Shown here piece by piece: positions 8,863-15,995 of a stretch of 64,000 bases of DNA. The number at the start of each line of letters is the position of its first letter. Within the stretch, counting starts at the first letter, position 1. The position numbers were made by a program, and so were the translations under genes. The stretch comes from Oligoflexus tunisiensis (GTDB lineage Bacteria; Bdellovibrionota_B; Oligoflexia; Oligoflexales; Oligoflexaceae): NCBI RefSeq assembly GCF_001748245.1, contig NZ_BDFO01000001.1:1659345-1723344 (forward strand). The letters are read 5' to 3'. The notes beneath the pieces are model-generated. The model was not told where the DNA came from and ran no database searches. It worked only from the letters and a program-made list of their open reading frames with translations.

Positions 8863-11571
8863 ATGGAAACCCATGAGCCTGTCAGCAGTTCAAATACTGC
8901 CGCGCTTTTAAGTCAATTCAAGCCCAGCATACAGTCCCATTTTTTGGAACGCTTGCGGGCGCAGGGGCAGGACTCTTCCTGCCTTGCCGCTGTATTGCCT
9001 GAGTTGCTCGACGGGCTTCTGTTGGCTTTGGCTGATGCCAGCAACGGACACAACAAACCCCCGATGTTGGATGTGCGTGTTCCCTTGGGCTCCATCGTCA
9101 GCGAGCTCGGCCTTCTGCGCGACGTGCTGGAAACGTTTCTATCGGGTCACGTGGATATCAGCCGCATGCATCGCTTCCTGGATCGGTGTCTGGAAGCGGC
9201 CGCCTCGACCCATGAGGAGGTGGAGCGCGAAGCCCAAAAGCGCCTTTTTGATTTCTTTCAGCTCGTGCCCATTCCGATCTGTGTCGTCATGGGTGAAGAG
9301 AAGCGCGTGACGTTCGCCAATTCCTCCTTTTTGGATTTTGTCGCGCGTCCGGTTCTTGGCATGACTCTGCAGGAAATTTTTAGCCACGAGGAGGTCGCAC
9401 CCTATCTGCCGTATATTGAGAATGTTTTGGCCACGGGGAAGCCGTGTTTCCTCAAGGAACTGAAGGTGCTGGCCAGTATTGGCACGGGCCAGGGGGAGCG
9501 CTGGATTGATACCAGTTACTATCCTCTAGGTGATGTCGGTTCTCCCCCGCGCGGGGTTATCGCCCTGCACTATGACGTCACCGATCAGGTTCAGCATCGC
9601 ATGCGGCGCGAGCTCAGTGAGCGGCGCCTGAAGCAGACGGAGGACCAGTTAAGCCGGGCGGCGATCGTCTCGAAGGTGGGTTTTTTCGATTGGGACATGC
9701 GGCAGAATTTGATTCATTTGAACCGCCAGATGCGGCTGGATTGGGGCACGGATGCGGAATCCTATACTCCGGATGAACTGGAAGCCATGATCCATGTCGG
9801 GGACCTTGAGCAGATCAGGGCTGCCGGACGCCGCGCGATCGCCGAGCGGTGCTCCTATGCAACTCAGTGCCGGGTGGTGCGGCCGTCCGATCACAAGATA
9901 GTCTGGGTCGAGGTGCAGGGCGAAATCACCTACGATGATGACAATAAGCCTTTGCGCTTTTTCGGGACCTCGCGCAACATCACCGAGCGTAAGGAGGCCG
10001 AACTCAAGCTGTCAGCGGAAAAGCATAAGTTTGAAGTGATTTTTCGCGAGGCGCCGGCGTCGATGGCGCTCTGGAAGGGGCCGGATTTTGTCTTTGAGCT
10101 GGTGAATCCGCAATTCGAACGTTTTTTTCAGGGTCGCCAGTTCATCGGCAAAACCCTATGCGAAGCCCTGCCGGAGTTTCTGGACCAGCCCTTCTTAAAT
10201 CTCCTGCGGCAGGTGTATGAAACGGGAAAAACCTTTGTCGCCAGCGAATTCCCCGCAAAAGTCGCCCGCTGCAAGGGAGGTCCTCTGGAGGATTGTTATC
10301 TGGACTTCAGTCTGGCCCGCATTCACGATGATATGGGCCAGCCCTATGGTGTTTTCAGCCATACCGTCAACGTCACCGACAAGGTCAGGGCGCGTGATGA
10401 AGCGCGGGCGGCCAGCCTTTCGAAAAGCCATTTTCTTGCGAATATGAGCCACGAAATTCGCACACCTTTGGCCGCCATCCTGGGTTTCAGTGCGCTTCTG
10501 CGGGATCCCAACCTGCCGGATTCCGAGCGCGAGGTTTTTGTGGACACGATCGTGAGAAATGGCCAGGCCCTGACGCGCATCATCGATGATATTCTGGACC
10601 TGGCCAAGGTTGAGGCCGGGCGGCTGGAAATGGAACATCTGGAATTTTCGCTGCCGGAATTGATCGATGAAGTTCTCCTGCTCTTCAAGGACCGGGTCCA
10701 GCAGAAGCACCTGCAGCTGACGGCGGATATCGCCGCGGATGTGCCCGAACGCATCGCCTCGGATCCTTTGCGTCTGCGGCAGATCCTGGTAAACCTGGTC
10801 GGCAATGCCGTGAAGTTTACCAACAAAGGCAGTGTTCAAATCCTCTGCCGCGCTGCGAAACATGGCGATGGTTTTGACCTGACCATCGATACCAGGGACA
10901 CCGGCATCGGCCTCAGTCCGGAGCAAAAGGAGCGACTTTTCCAGCCCTTTGCCCAGGCGGATCAATCCACGACACGCAAATTCGGTGGAACCGGTCTGGG
11001 TCTTGCGCTTTCGCAGCGTCTGGCGGAAGCGCTGGGTGGTCGTATCACCATTCCGCATTCGGCGCCGGGACAGGGCTCCACATTTTCCCTGCAATTCAAA
11101 GTGCAGGAAGCGACGACCACGGCCGAGCCTCAATTAAAAGGCCCGGCGCCGTCCATGGACGCCTATCAGCTGCGTGGCGTTCGGGTGCTGGCGGTCGATG
11201 ATTCCCCCGACAATCTTTTTCTGGTGAAAAGTTTTCTGGCCAAAAGTGGAGCCATCGTGGCCACGGCTGCCGATGGGCGGCATGCGATCGAGCTGGCCGG
11301 CACCCATGCTTATGACATTATTCTGCTGGATATCCAGATGCCCGAAATGGACGGTTATCAGACCATCCAGAAGCTGCGGGAACAGGGTTTTAAAAATCCT
11401 ATCGTGGCTCTGACCGCGCACGCCATGGTGGATGAACGTCACCATACGCAGCAGGCCGGATTCAATGCACACCTGACCAAACCGCTCGATGCCCTGGAGC
11501 TGATCGCGACAGTGTCCCGCCTGGCCCGCTGTCCGCCTGCTGTCTGGATGGGGAATGAACTCAGGGGGTGA
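8863..11571 (+). CDS. soluble multi-PAS hybrid histidine kinase
   Basis: This 902-residue cytoplasmic sensor has no membrane span. Residues 1-120 form a helical domain resembling the N-terminal domain of RsbRD-type sensors. Three PAS domains follow (about 128-240, 265-377 and 388-505). The DHp helix has phospho-acceptor His530 in ANMSHEIRTP. The ATPase domain has its N-box at NLVGNAVKF, and G-boxes DTGIGL and GTGLGLAL (about 640-750). A receiver domain follows (773-885) with Asp779/780, acceptor Asp823 (LLDIQMPEMDG) and Lys873. AGGAGG at 8851-8856, 6 bases before the ATG at 8863, decides the start over the TTG at 8713. There is no output domain or adjacent regulator, so phosphate must pass to a distant Hpt or regulator. 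Confidence 0.92.
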   Translation: METHEPVSSSNTAALLSQFKPSIQSHFLERLRAQGQDSSCLAAVLPELLDGLLLALADASNGHNKPPMLDVRVPLGSIVSELGLLRDVLETFLSGHVDISRMHRFLDRCLEAAASTHEEVEREAQKRLFDFFQLVPIPICVVMGEEKRVTFANSSFLDFVARPVLGMTLQEIFSHEEVAPYLPYIENVLATGKPCFLKELKVLASIGTGQGERWIDTSYYPLGDVGSPPRGVIALHYDVTDQVQHRMRRELSERRLKQTEDQLSRAAIVSKVGFFDWDMRQNLIHLNRQMRLDWGTDAESYTPDELEAMIHVGDLEQIRAAGRRAIAERCSYATQCRVVRPSDHKIVWVEVQGEITYDDDNKPLRFFGTSRNITERKEAELKLSAEKHKFEVIFREAPASMALWKGPDFVFELVNPQFERFFQGRQFIGKTLCEALPEFLDQPFLNLLRQVYETGKTFVASEFPAKVARCKGGPLEDCYLDFSLARIHDDMGQPYGVFSHTVNVTDKVRARDEARAASLSKSHFLANMSHEIRTPLAAILGFSALLRDPNLPDSEREVFVDTIVRNGQALTRIIDDILDLAKVEAGRLEMEHLEFSLPELIDEVLLLFKDRVQQKHLQLTADIAADVPERIASDPLRLRQILVNLVGNAVKFTNKGSVQILCRAAKHGDGFDLTIDTRDTGIGLSPEQKERLFQPFAQADQSTTRKFGGTGLGLALSQRLAEALGGRITIPHSAPGQGSTFSLQFKVQEATTTAEPQLKGPAPSMDAYQLRGVRVLAVDDSPDNLFLVKSFLAKSGAIVATAADGRHAIELAGTHAYDIILLDIQMPEMDGYQTIQKLREQGFKNPIVALTAHAMVDERHHTQQAGFNAHLTKPLDALELIATVSRLARCPPAVWMGNELRG

Positions 11572-11654
11572 TAAACGCACGTCGCCCCCTTTAGCTCCAG
11601 CTCAGAATATCAAGCTATTTATCTATTATTATTGGAAAATTCTCAACTCACAGT

Positions 11655-11689
11655 TTTTGGCCTCAGATAAAAATTATATGAGGCCAAAA
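11655..11689. terminator. perfect 11-bp hairpin, possible bidirectional terminator
   Basis: TTTTGGCCTCA at 11655-11665 pairs exactly with TGAGGCCAAAA at 11679-11689 around a 13-base AT-rich loop. Flanking A- and T-runs make it terminator-like on both strands. It lies 83 bases after the hybrid kinase stop and at the left edge of the decayed ATPase sequence. It may therefore terminate the kinase transcript or mark the recombination boundary that removed the start of the ATPase gene. Confidence 0.5.
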
Positions 11690-12584
11690 TAAGCGTTGTC
11701 GCAGAACCTCAGAAGAAATGCCTTGTCTTTTTAGATGAATTGCCATGGCTATATACGCGCAAATCCAAACTGCTCGACGCCCTGGATCACATCTGGAATA
11801 CCGAATTGAGTCTGATTCCTGAGGTCAAACTCGTCGTATGCGGCAGTGCCACATAATGGATGATCAAACATATAGTGCAGGCCAAGGGAGGACTTCACAA
11901 TCGGTTGAGCCAGACCATTTCCCTGCAGCCTTTCAATCTCAGTGAGGTGCGAGAGTTTCTGCAAGACCGCGGTCTAAACTACGCCTTTCCCCAGGTGACC
12001 GAACTCTTTCTCGCGTTTGGCGGTGTACCCTATTATTTGAGTCTTTTGCGATCCGAGGAATCGCCCACACAGGCAATATCTCGACTTTGCTTTGGCCATG
12101 GCGCTTTGCGCAATGAGTTTGATGTTATGTTTAAGGCTCTTTTTTCTGAACACAGCCAACACGAAGCGATCATTCGAGCCCTGGCAGAGAAACGTCGCGG
12201 CCTTACTCGCAAAGAATTGCTCGAGAAGTTGGATATCAGTACCGGCGGGCGTGTGGATCTTTGGCTGCAGGATCTGGAACAGTGTGGGTTTATCAGTCAG
12301 ATCCCGTTCGTGGAGGGTAAAAAGAAGACGACCTACTATCGCGTCATCGATGAGTTCCTGCTGTTTCACCTTCGCTGGATTGAAGGCGCTGGCAAAGGGG
12401 TACTGGCGGATGATCACGATCACTTTCTGTTGCAGAAATCCACGCAGGCTTATGAGAGCTGGTCAGGCTTTGCTTTCGAAAATGTCGTGTTCCAGCATCT
12501 CAAGCAGGTCAAAGCTGCTTTGGGGCTGCAAAAAATCTCTGTTGAGGCTGCGGTTTGGCAGAAAAAAGTTGCAAAACTGGAGAA

Positions 12585-12592
12585 GGATAAAG
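12585..12592. repeat. 8-bp target-site duplication of the ISL3 element, left copy
   Basis: GGATAAAG here is repeated at 15419-15426. Eight base pairs is the duplication length typical of ISL3-family transposition. Joining the two flanks through one copy restores the ATPase reading frame. Confidence 0.9.
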
Positions 12593-12704
12593 GGGTCTTC
12601 TCGGTTGAGTGTGGGTCATCGTTTAGAAAATGAAAATAGGAACATAGGGCTTCTCTGATTAGGTTTGGTTTACCACAACGTCAACCAAATCAGGGATTTA
12701 CCCT

Positions 12705-13889
12705 ATGTCTATGGACAACCTAGCACGGATCATTGCCCTTCCTGAACTGCAAATTACTGAAGTCAAGCATGCCTCAGGCAATACCATCACCATGACGTGC
12801 ATAAAGACCTCAGAATTTGAAGTCTGTCCGAAATGTGCATCGAAGGCTGACAGGATTTATGATCATAGAAACGTGACCATTAAGGATGAGCCACTTCGCT
12901 CGAAGAGCGTTTTTCTGGTGATTCGAAAGCGGCGATTTTTCTGCAAGGCTTGCAGAAAACCATTTATGGAGCCGGTGCAGGGAATTGGCAAAGGCAGGCG
13001 TACAACTCATAGATTTCAGGCCAGTGTTTGCCGCGCTGCAGAGCTTTATTCAGACCTGAAGTCAGTGCAAAAAACTTACAGGTGCTCTGCGGATACAGTT
13101 TACAGGGCAACCTATGGTCAGCTCGAACTTAATCAAAGAAAACGGCAATACCCCTTGCCTTCTGCGATCGGCATTGATGAACATTCGATACGAAAGCCAC
13201 GTTTCAAAGCCACCATTTATGCGACGATGCTTGTCGATCACAGGAACAGGCGCGTCTATGATCTTATGGAGGGCCGTTCGAAAACGGAGGTTGAAGAGGG
13301 CCTGAGAAAGCTGCAAGGATGCCAGAACGTAAAACAGGTCACCCTGGATCTTTCTCCCACCTATCGAGATCTTGCCAGGACGTGGTTTCCCAATGCTGAT
13401 TTGATCGCGGATCGATTCCACGTTCAAAGACTATTCACGAAGAAAGTAAATCGACTCCGTAAACGAATCACGGGAGATAAAAGATCGCATCCGATGCGAA
13501 AGCTCCTTCTTCGAAATTTGGAAGATCTCGAATGGTACGAAAAGCGGGTCGTATGGCAATGGCTTGGCTTTCATCCGGCACTCAAGGAAATATACGAATT
13601 CAAGGAGGCCATGCGAAGATTTTACAAAATTCGCGGATACAAGCGGGCTAAAAAGGCCCTTGGCAGGATCTGTGACCGCATGGGGTACTCGAAAAACAAG
13701 GATGTGCTCGAACTGAGAAAAGTGATTTTGGATTGGTGGGATGAGATTCTGAACTACCACCGCTATAACGGCATGAGCAATGGTCGGGTGGAAGGATTTA
13801 ACAGAAAGGCAAAGCTTTGTCAGAGAAGAGCTTACGGGTTTAAGAAGTTCAAAAACTACAGACTGAGGCTTTTGAACCTATGTGCATGA
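12705..13889 (+). CDS. ISL3-family transposase
   Basis: The 394-residue protein is intact. An N-terminal zinc-binding domain has C41-x2-C44 and C80-x2-C83. The DDE catalytic triad can be placed at Asp158 (GIDEHSIRK), Asp215 (LDLSPTYRDLA) and Glu363 (GRVEGFNRKAK). The motifs and length are those of ISL3 transposases (the transposase_12 type). Start at 12705 or the in-frame ATG at 12711 cannot be told apart. The base composition is lower in GC than the flanking chromosome, consistent with foreign origin. Confidence 0.95.
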   Translation: MSMDNLARIIALPELQITEVKHASGNTITMTCIKTSEFEVCPKCASKADRIYDHRNVTIKDEPLRSKSVFLVIRKRRFFCKACRKPFMEPVQGIGKGRRTTHRFQASVCRAAELYSDLKSVQKTYRCSADTVYRATYGQLELNQRKRQYPLPSAIGIDEHSIRKPRFKATIYATMLVDHRNRRVYDLMEGRSKTEVEEGLRKLQGCQNVKQVTLDLSPTYRDLARTWFPNADLIADRFHVQRLFTKKVNRLRKRITGDKRSHPMRKLLLRNLEDLEWYEKRVVWQWLGFHPALKEIYEFKEAMRRFYKIRGYKRAKKALGRICDRMGYSKNKDVLELRKVILDWWDEILNYHRYNGMSNGRVEGFNRKAKLCQRRAYGFKKFKNYRLRLLNLCA

Positions 13890-13910
13890 TTGATTTCGGG
13901 GCGTCGCCCA

Positions 13911-13920
13911 CACTCAATCG
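13911..13920. repeat. 10-bp target-site duplication of the IS4 element, left copy
   Basis: CACTCAATCG is repeated at 15400-15409. It is part of the ISL3 right terminal repeat, showing that the IS4 element inserted into an ISL3 copy already in place. Because the IS ends begin with C and end with G, the exact edge is uncertain by a base. Confidence 0.88.
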
Positions 13921-15399
13921 CAATGGCATTCGGTTATGAATATAACCTCCTATTAAAGTTGATAAAATGATGGGATAGACTCCTTCAAGTGACTCTATTA
14001 TCACAAGTTGGAGAATTCTAATCATGGACGATGATCAATTCGCAAGGCTCTGGAATAGTATTTCCGCTATCGTCCGAAAGATTGCATCCCGGTATGACAA
14101 AGAGTGGATAGTAAGAAAACGCAAGGTTGATTCTTTTCTTCTCATTCTAATTCTTCTTCGCATATCATTTTCTAGGCAAGGCTATAGCTCGAGCATTTCT
14201 TCACTTTGGCCTGCAGTGCAGTTCGCTATTCCCAGACTCCGCTCTTCAAAGCCAATATCAGCTTCATCCTTTTCTGAAGCGCGATCCAAATTAAACCCCA
14301 AAGTCTTTCGAGATATCCATTGTGAAATTATTGAAGCATACATGCAGGGCCGCGGCGAAAGCAATAAGTGGCTTGGACACCGCATATTTGCGATTGATGC
14401 CAGTAAAATCAATCTCCCAGTAGAACTCAAAGAGAATGGGTACATGCCGTCGAATAAGTCGTGCCATTATCCACAAGGATTATTAAGTTGCTTGTTTGAT
14501 CTCGCATCAAAGATCCCATACGATTTCCAGCTTGAGCCACTCATGAGTGAGCGCATATGTGTTCCTCTGCATCTCGATTATCTAAAGGCAGGAGACGTGG
14601 TCGTCTATGACCGAGGTTATTTCAGTTACGACTTGGCAAAAGAGCACATAGCGCGAGGCATTCATGCTGTTTTTAGAATAAAAAGTAAAGGGAACATGGG
14701 TCGACTCCAGAAGCTTATTGAGCGTCGCACGATGGACAATGAAATTGACATAAAGCCGGATAGCTCACGATACACGAGACGTGTAAAGGCCAGACTGAGA
14801 TTAAGGCAGTTGGATCGCATTCGTCTCCGTCTTGTAAAATACAGAATCAAAGGAAATCTATATTATTTGGTGACAACTTTGCTGGACAAGGACGCCTATT
14901 CGCCAGATCGGCTGATGGATCTGTACGCAAAACGATGGGACATAGAGGATCTTTTCAAAACTTTGAAGCGGGTTACGGAAATAGAGACTTTCCATGGACG
15001 ATGTGAGTCGTCAGTAAAACAAGAGATATTCGCGCAAATGCTTTTGATAACTTTGGGTAGAATATTTTCGAATGAAATTGAATCAAACTTGCCTTTAGCC
15101 GAAAAAAGCTTCCGAAAAAAGCGCTATATTAAAAAAAAGAACGAACCACGTGCGAACCGTTTCGCGTCAATTTCAAGAATTGCTTGATAAGCATCCGTGA
15201 CCAATTGCCAATTCTTTTCGCCGCAGGAAAGAAGCGCCTAATTGAATGTTTTTCAGCCTTGTTCATTCGAGTCGGTCGATATAGGCAGCGTTTTAGACCC
15301 AACAGAAGTTACGAAAGAAAGTCCAGGAGGCCAATTGGAAAGTGGGTCAAGATCCGAATGACATAGATTCAGGCACGAAGTCTAAACCGAACGCCATTG
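13921..15399 (+). mobile_element. IS4-family insertion sequence nested in the ISL3 element
   Basis: This element is 1479 bp, with terminal inverted repeats CAATGGCATTCGGTT at the left and its near-exact complement ending at 15399 (14 of 15 bases agree). It is bounded by CACTCAATCG duplications. Length, repeat size and duplication size fit the IS4 family. It carries a full-length transposase in the forward direction. It is visibly more AT-rich than the surrounding chromosome. Intact gene, ends and perfect duplication indicate a recent insertion. Confidence 0.92.
14024..15187 (+). CDS. IS4-family DDE transposase
   Basis: The 387-residue protein carries Asp125 (FAIDASKINLP), Asp196 (VVVYDRGYFSYD) and Glu308 in the hallmark YREK signature: Y301-x2-R304-x3-E308-x6-K315. 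The N-terminal domain (LRISFSRQGYSSS, then SEARSKL) also fits IS4-type transposases. A GGAG-like site lies upstream of the ATG. The C-terminus is lysine-rich. All expected catalytic residues are present, so it may be active. Confidence 0.95.
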   Translation: MDDDQFARLWNSISAIVRKIASRYDKEWIVRKRKVDSFLLILILLRISFSRQGYSSSISSLWPAVQFAIPRLRSSKPISASSFSEARSKLNPKVFRDIHCEIIEAYMQGRGESNKWLGHRIFAIDASKINLPVELKENGYMPSNKSCHYPQGLLSCLFDLASKIPYDFQLEPLMSERICVPLHLDYLKAGDVVVYDRGYFSYDLAKEHIARGIHAVFRIKSKGNMGRLQKLIERRTMDNEIDIKPDSSRYTRRVKARLRLRQLDRIRLRLVKYRIKGNLYYLVTTLLDKDAYSPDRLMDLYAKRWDIEDLFKTLKRVTEIETFHGRCESSVKQEIFAQMLLITLGRIFSNEIESNLPLAEKSFRKKRYIKKKNEPRANRFASISRIA

Positions 15400-15409
15400 C
15401 ACTCAATCG
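15400..15409. repeat. 10-bp target-site duplication of the IS4 element, right copy
   Basis: CACTCAATCG matches 13911-13920 exactly. Nine bases further on the ISL3 element ends at 15418. Confidence 0.88.
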
Positions 15410-15418
15410 GGAAGAGCC

Positions 15419-15426
15419 GGATAAAG
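15419..15426. repeat. 8-bp target-site duplication of the ISL3 element, right copy
   Basis: GGATAAAG matches 12585-12592 exactly and continues directly into the C-terminal coding part of the ATPase remnant. Confidence 0.9.
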
Positions 15427-15825
15427 GGGCTCAGATTGATTTGCTTTTGGATCGTAGTGATGGGATGACGACTCTCTGTGAAATCAAATACTATGACAAA
15501 ACTTTTGTGATAAGCAAGAGCTACGCCGATAGTCTGCTGAGCAAGATCCAGGTCTATCGGCAGGAAAGTAAAAGTAAAAAAAGTATTAATCTTGTCCTGA
15601 TATCCTCGAGCGGGGTTTTGGAGAACGAATATTCCCGGCAAATCGTAACAAAAGTAATAAAGGCAGAGGATTTAATTAGCTGACCGAGTCAGTTTCCATA
15701 ATTTTTATTGATGCCATGGGGTGAAAGGATAAAGTCCTCTAAACGTTCAACAGCAACTTGAAATTCCTGGCAGCAACGAGTCAATTTCAGGGGCAAGCCG
15801 GCGTACTTGATCTCACAAATGAAAG

Positions 15826-15861
15826 CAAAAAGGGCCGGGTTTCGCGACCCTGCCCTTTTTG
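15826..15861 (-). terminator. rho-independent terminator after tRNA-Ala
   Basis: Read on the minus strand, AAAAAGGGCAGGGT pairs with ACCCGGCCCTTTTT around a short TCGCGAA-type loop, with a T-run. It lies 8 bases past the 3' end of the tRNA gene, the expected position. The rest of 15684-15825 shows no gene. Confidence 0.85.
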
Positions 15862-15868
15862 TCTTCCC

Positions 15869-15944
15869 TGGTGGAGGTTAGCGGGATCGAACCGCTGACC
15901 TTTAGAATGCAAATCTAACGCTCTACCAACTGAGCTAAACCCCC
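15869..15944 (-). tRNA. tRNA-Ala (anticodon UGC)
   Basis: The minus strand folds into a full cloverleaf of 76 bases including an encoded CCA end. The acceptor stem GGGGGTT/AACCTCC contains the G3-U70 wobble pair that identifies alanine tRNAs. The D arm reads TAGCTCAGTTGGTAGAGC, the anticodon stem is TTAGA/TCTAA with loop TTTGCAT (anticodon TGC), and the T arm contains GGTTCGATCCC. A terminator follows. The gene stands alone and immediately borders the IS-containing region, but no attachment-site duplication of its 3' end was seen. Confidence 0.96.
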
Positions 15945-15995
15945 TCAGGAAGTTGTAGATTTGCCTGAATTCCCTCCACCTTGCAAGAACTTTTT

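Larger units (their letters stand above)
12593..15418 (+). mobile_element. ISL3-family insertion sequence, interrupted by a second IS
   Basis: The left end GGGTCTTCTCGGTTGAG (from 12593) matches the inverted right end, which reads GGCTCTTCCCGATTGAG from 15418 backwards. Over 23 bases, 20 agree, including the shared TTGAGTGTGGG. The element is flanked by GGATAAAG duplications. Without the nested IS4 element and its 10-bp duplication the element is 1337 bp, within the ISL3 size range. It encodes one intact transposase. Its right terminal repeat is broken after base 13920 by the IS4 insertion, leaving the last 9 bases at 15410-15418, so it can no longer move with its own normal ends. Confidence 0.92.
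11671..15683 (+). pseudogene. AAA+ ATPase with DUF234-like C-terminus, truncated and split by insertion sequences
   Basis: Two pieces join into one frame. The left piece (11671-12592) holds the Walker B region (KCLVFLDELPWLYTRKSK), sensor segment (LVVCGSAT, then TAA at 11854-11856, then WMIKHIV), the GGLHNR motif and the winged-helix part. The right piece (15419-15683) holds the nuclease-like C-terminus (GAQIDLLLDRSDGMTTLCEIKYYD). Removing the insertion and one GGATAAAG copy restores KLEKDKGAQIDLL exactly. The N-terminus with Walker A is missing, and a second TAA lies at 11668. The nonsense TAA replaces a codon that is normally Ser in the family's SAxSWM motif. These bacterial/archaeal ATPases are of uncertain function, often recurrent and horizontally moved. 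The locus is dead at least three ways. Confidence 0.9.

Noticed and set aside
10195..11133. A 312-codon minus-strand frame antisense to the first hybrid kinase.
   Set aside because: It is opposite the PAS3, DHp and ATPase domains, which are perfectly conserved on the plus strand.
11860..12633. Open frame of 257 codons considered as a functional ATPase.
   Set aside because: It lacks Walker A and Walker B, begins right after a nonsense codon in a conserved motif, and ends in ISL3 terminal-repeat sequence (GVFSVECGSS). It is the middle of a pseudogene.
15869..15944. tRNA-Ala considered as the attachment site of an integrated island containing the IS elements.
   Set aside because: No duplicated 3' tRNA fragment and no integrase gene were found on either side; the IS elements have their own target duplications inside the ATPase gene.
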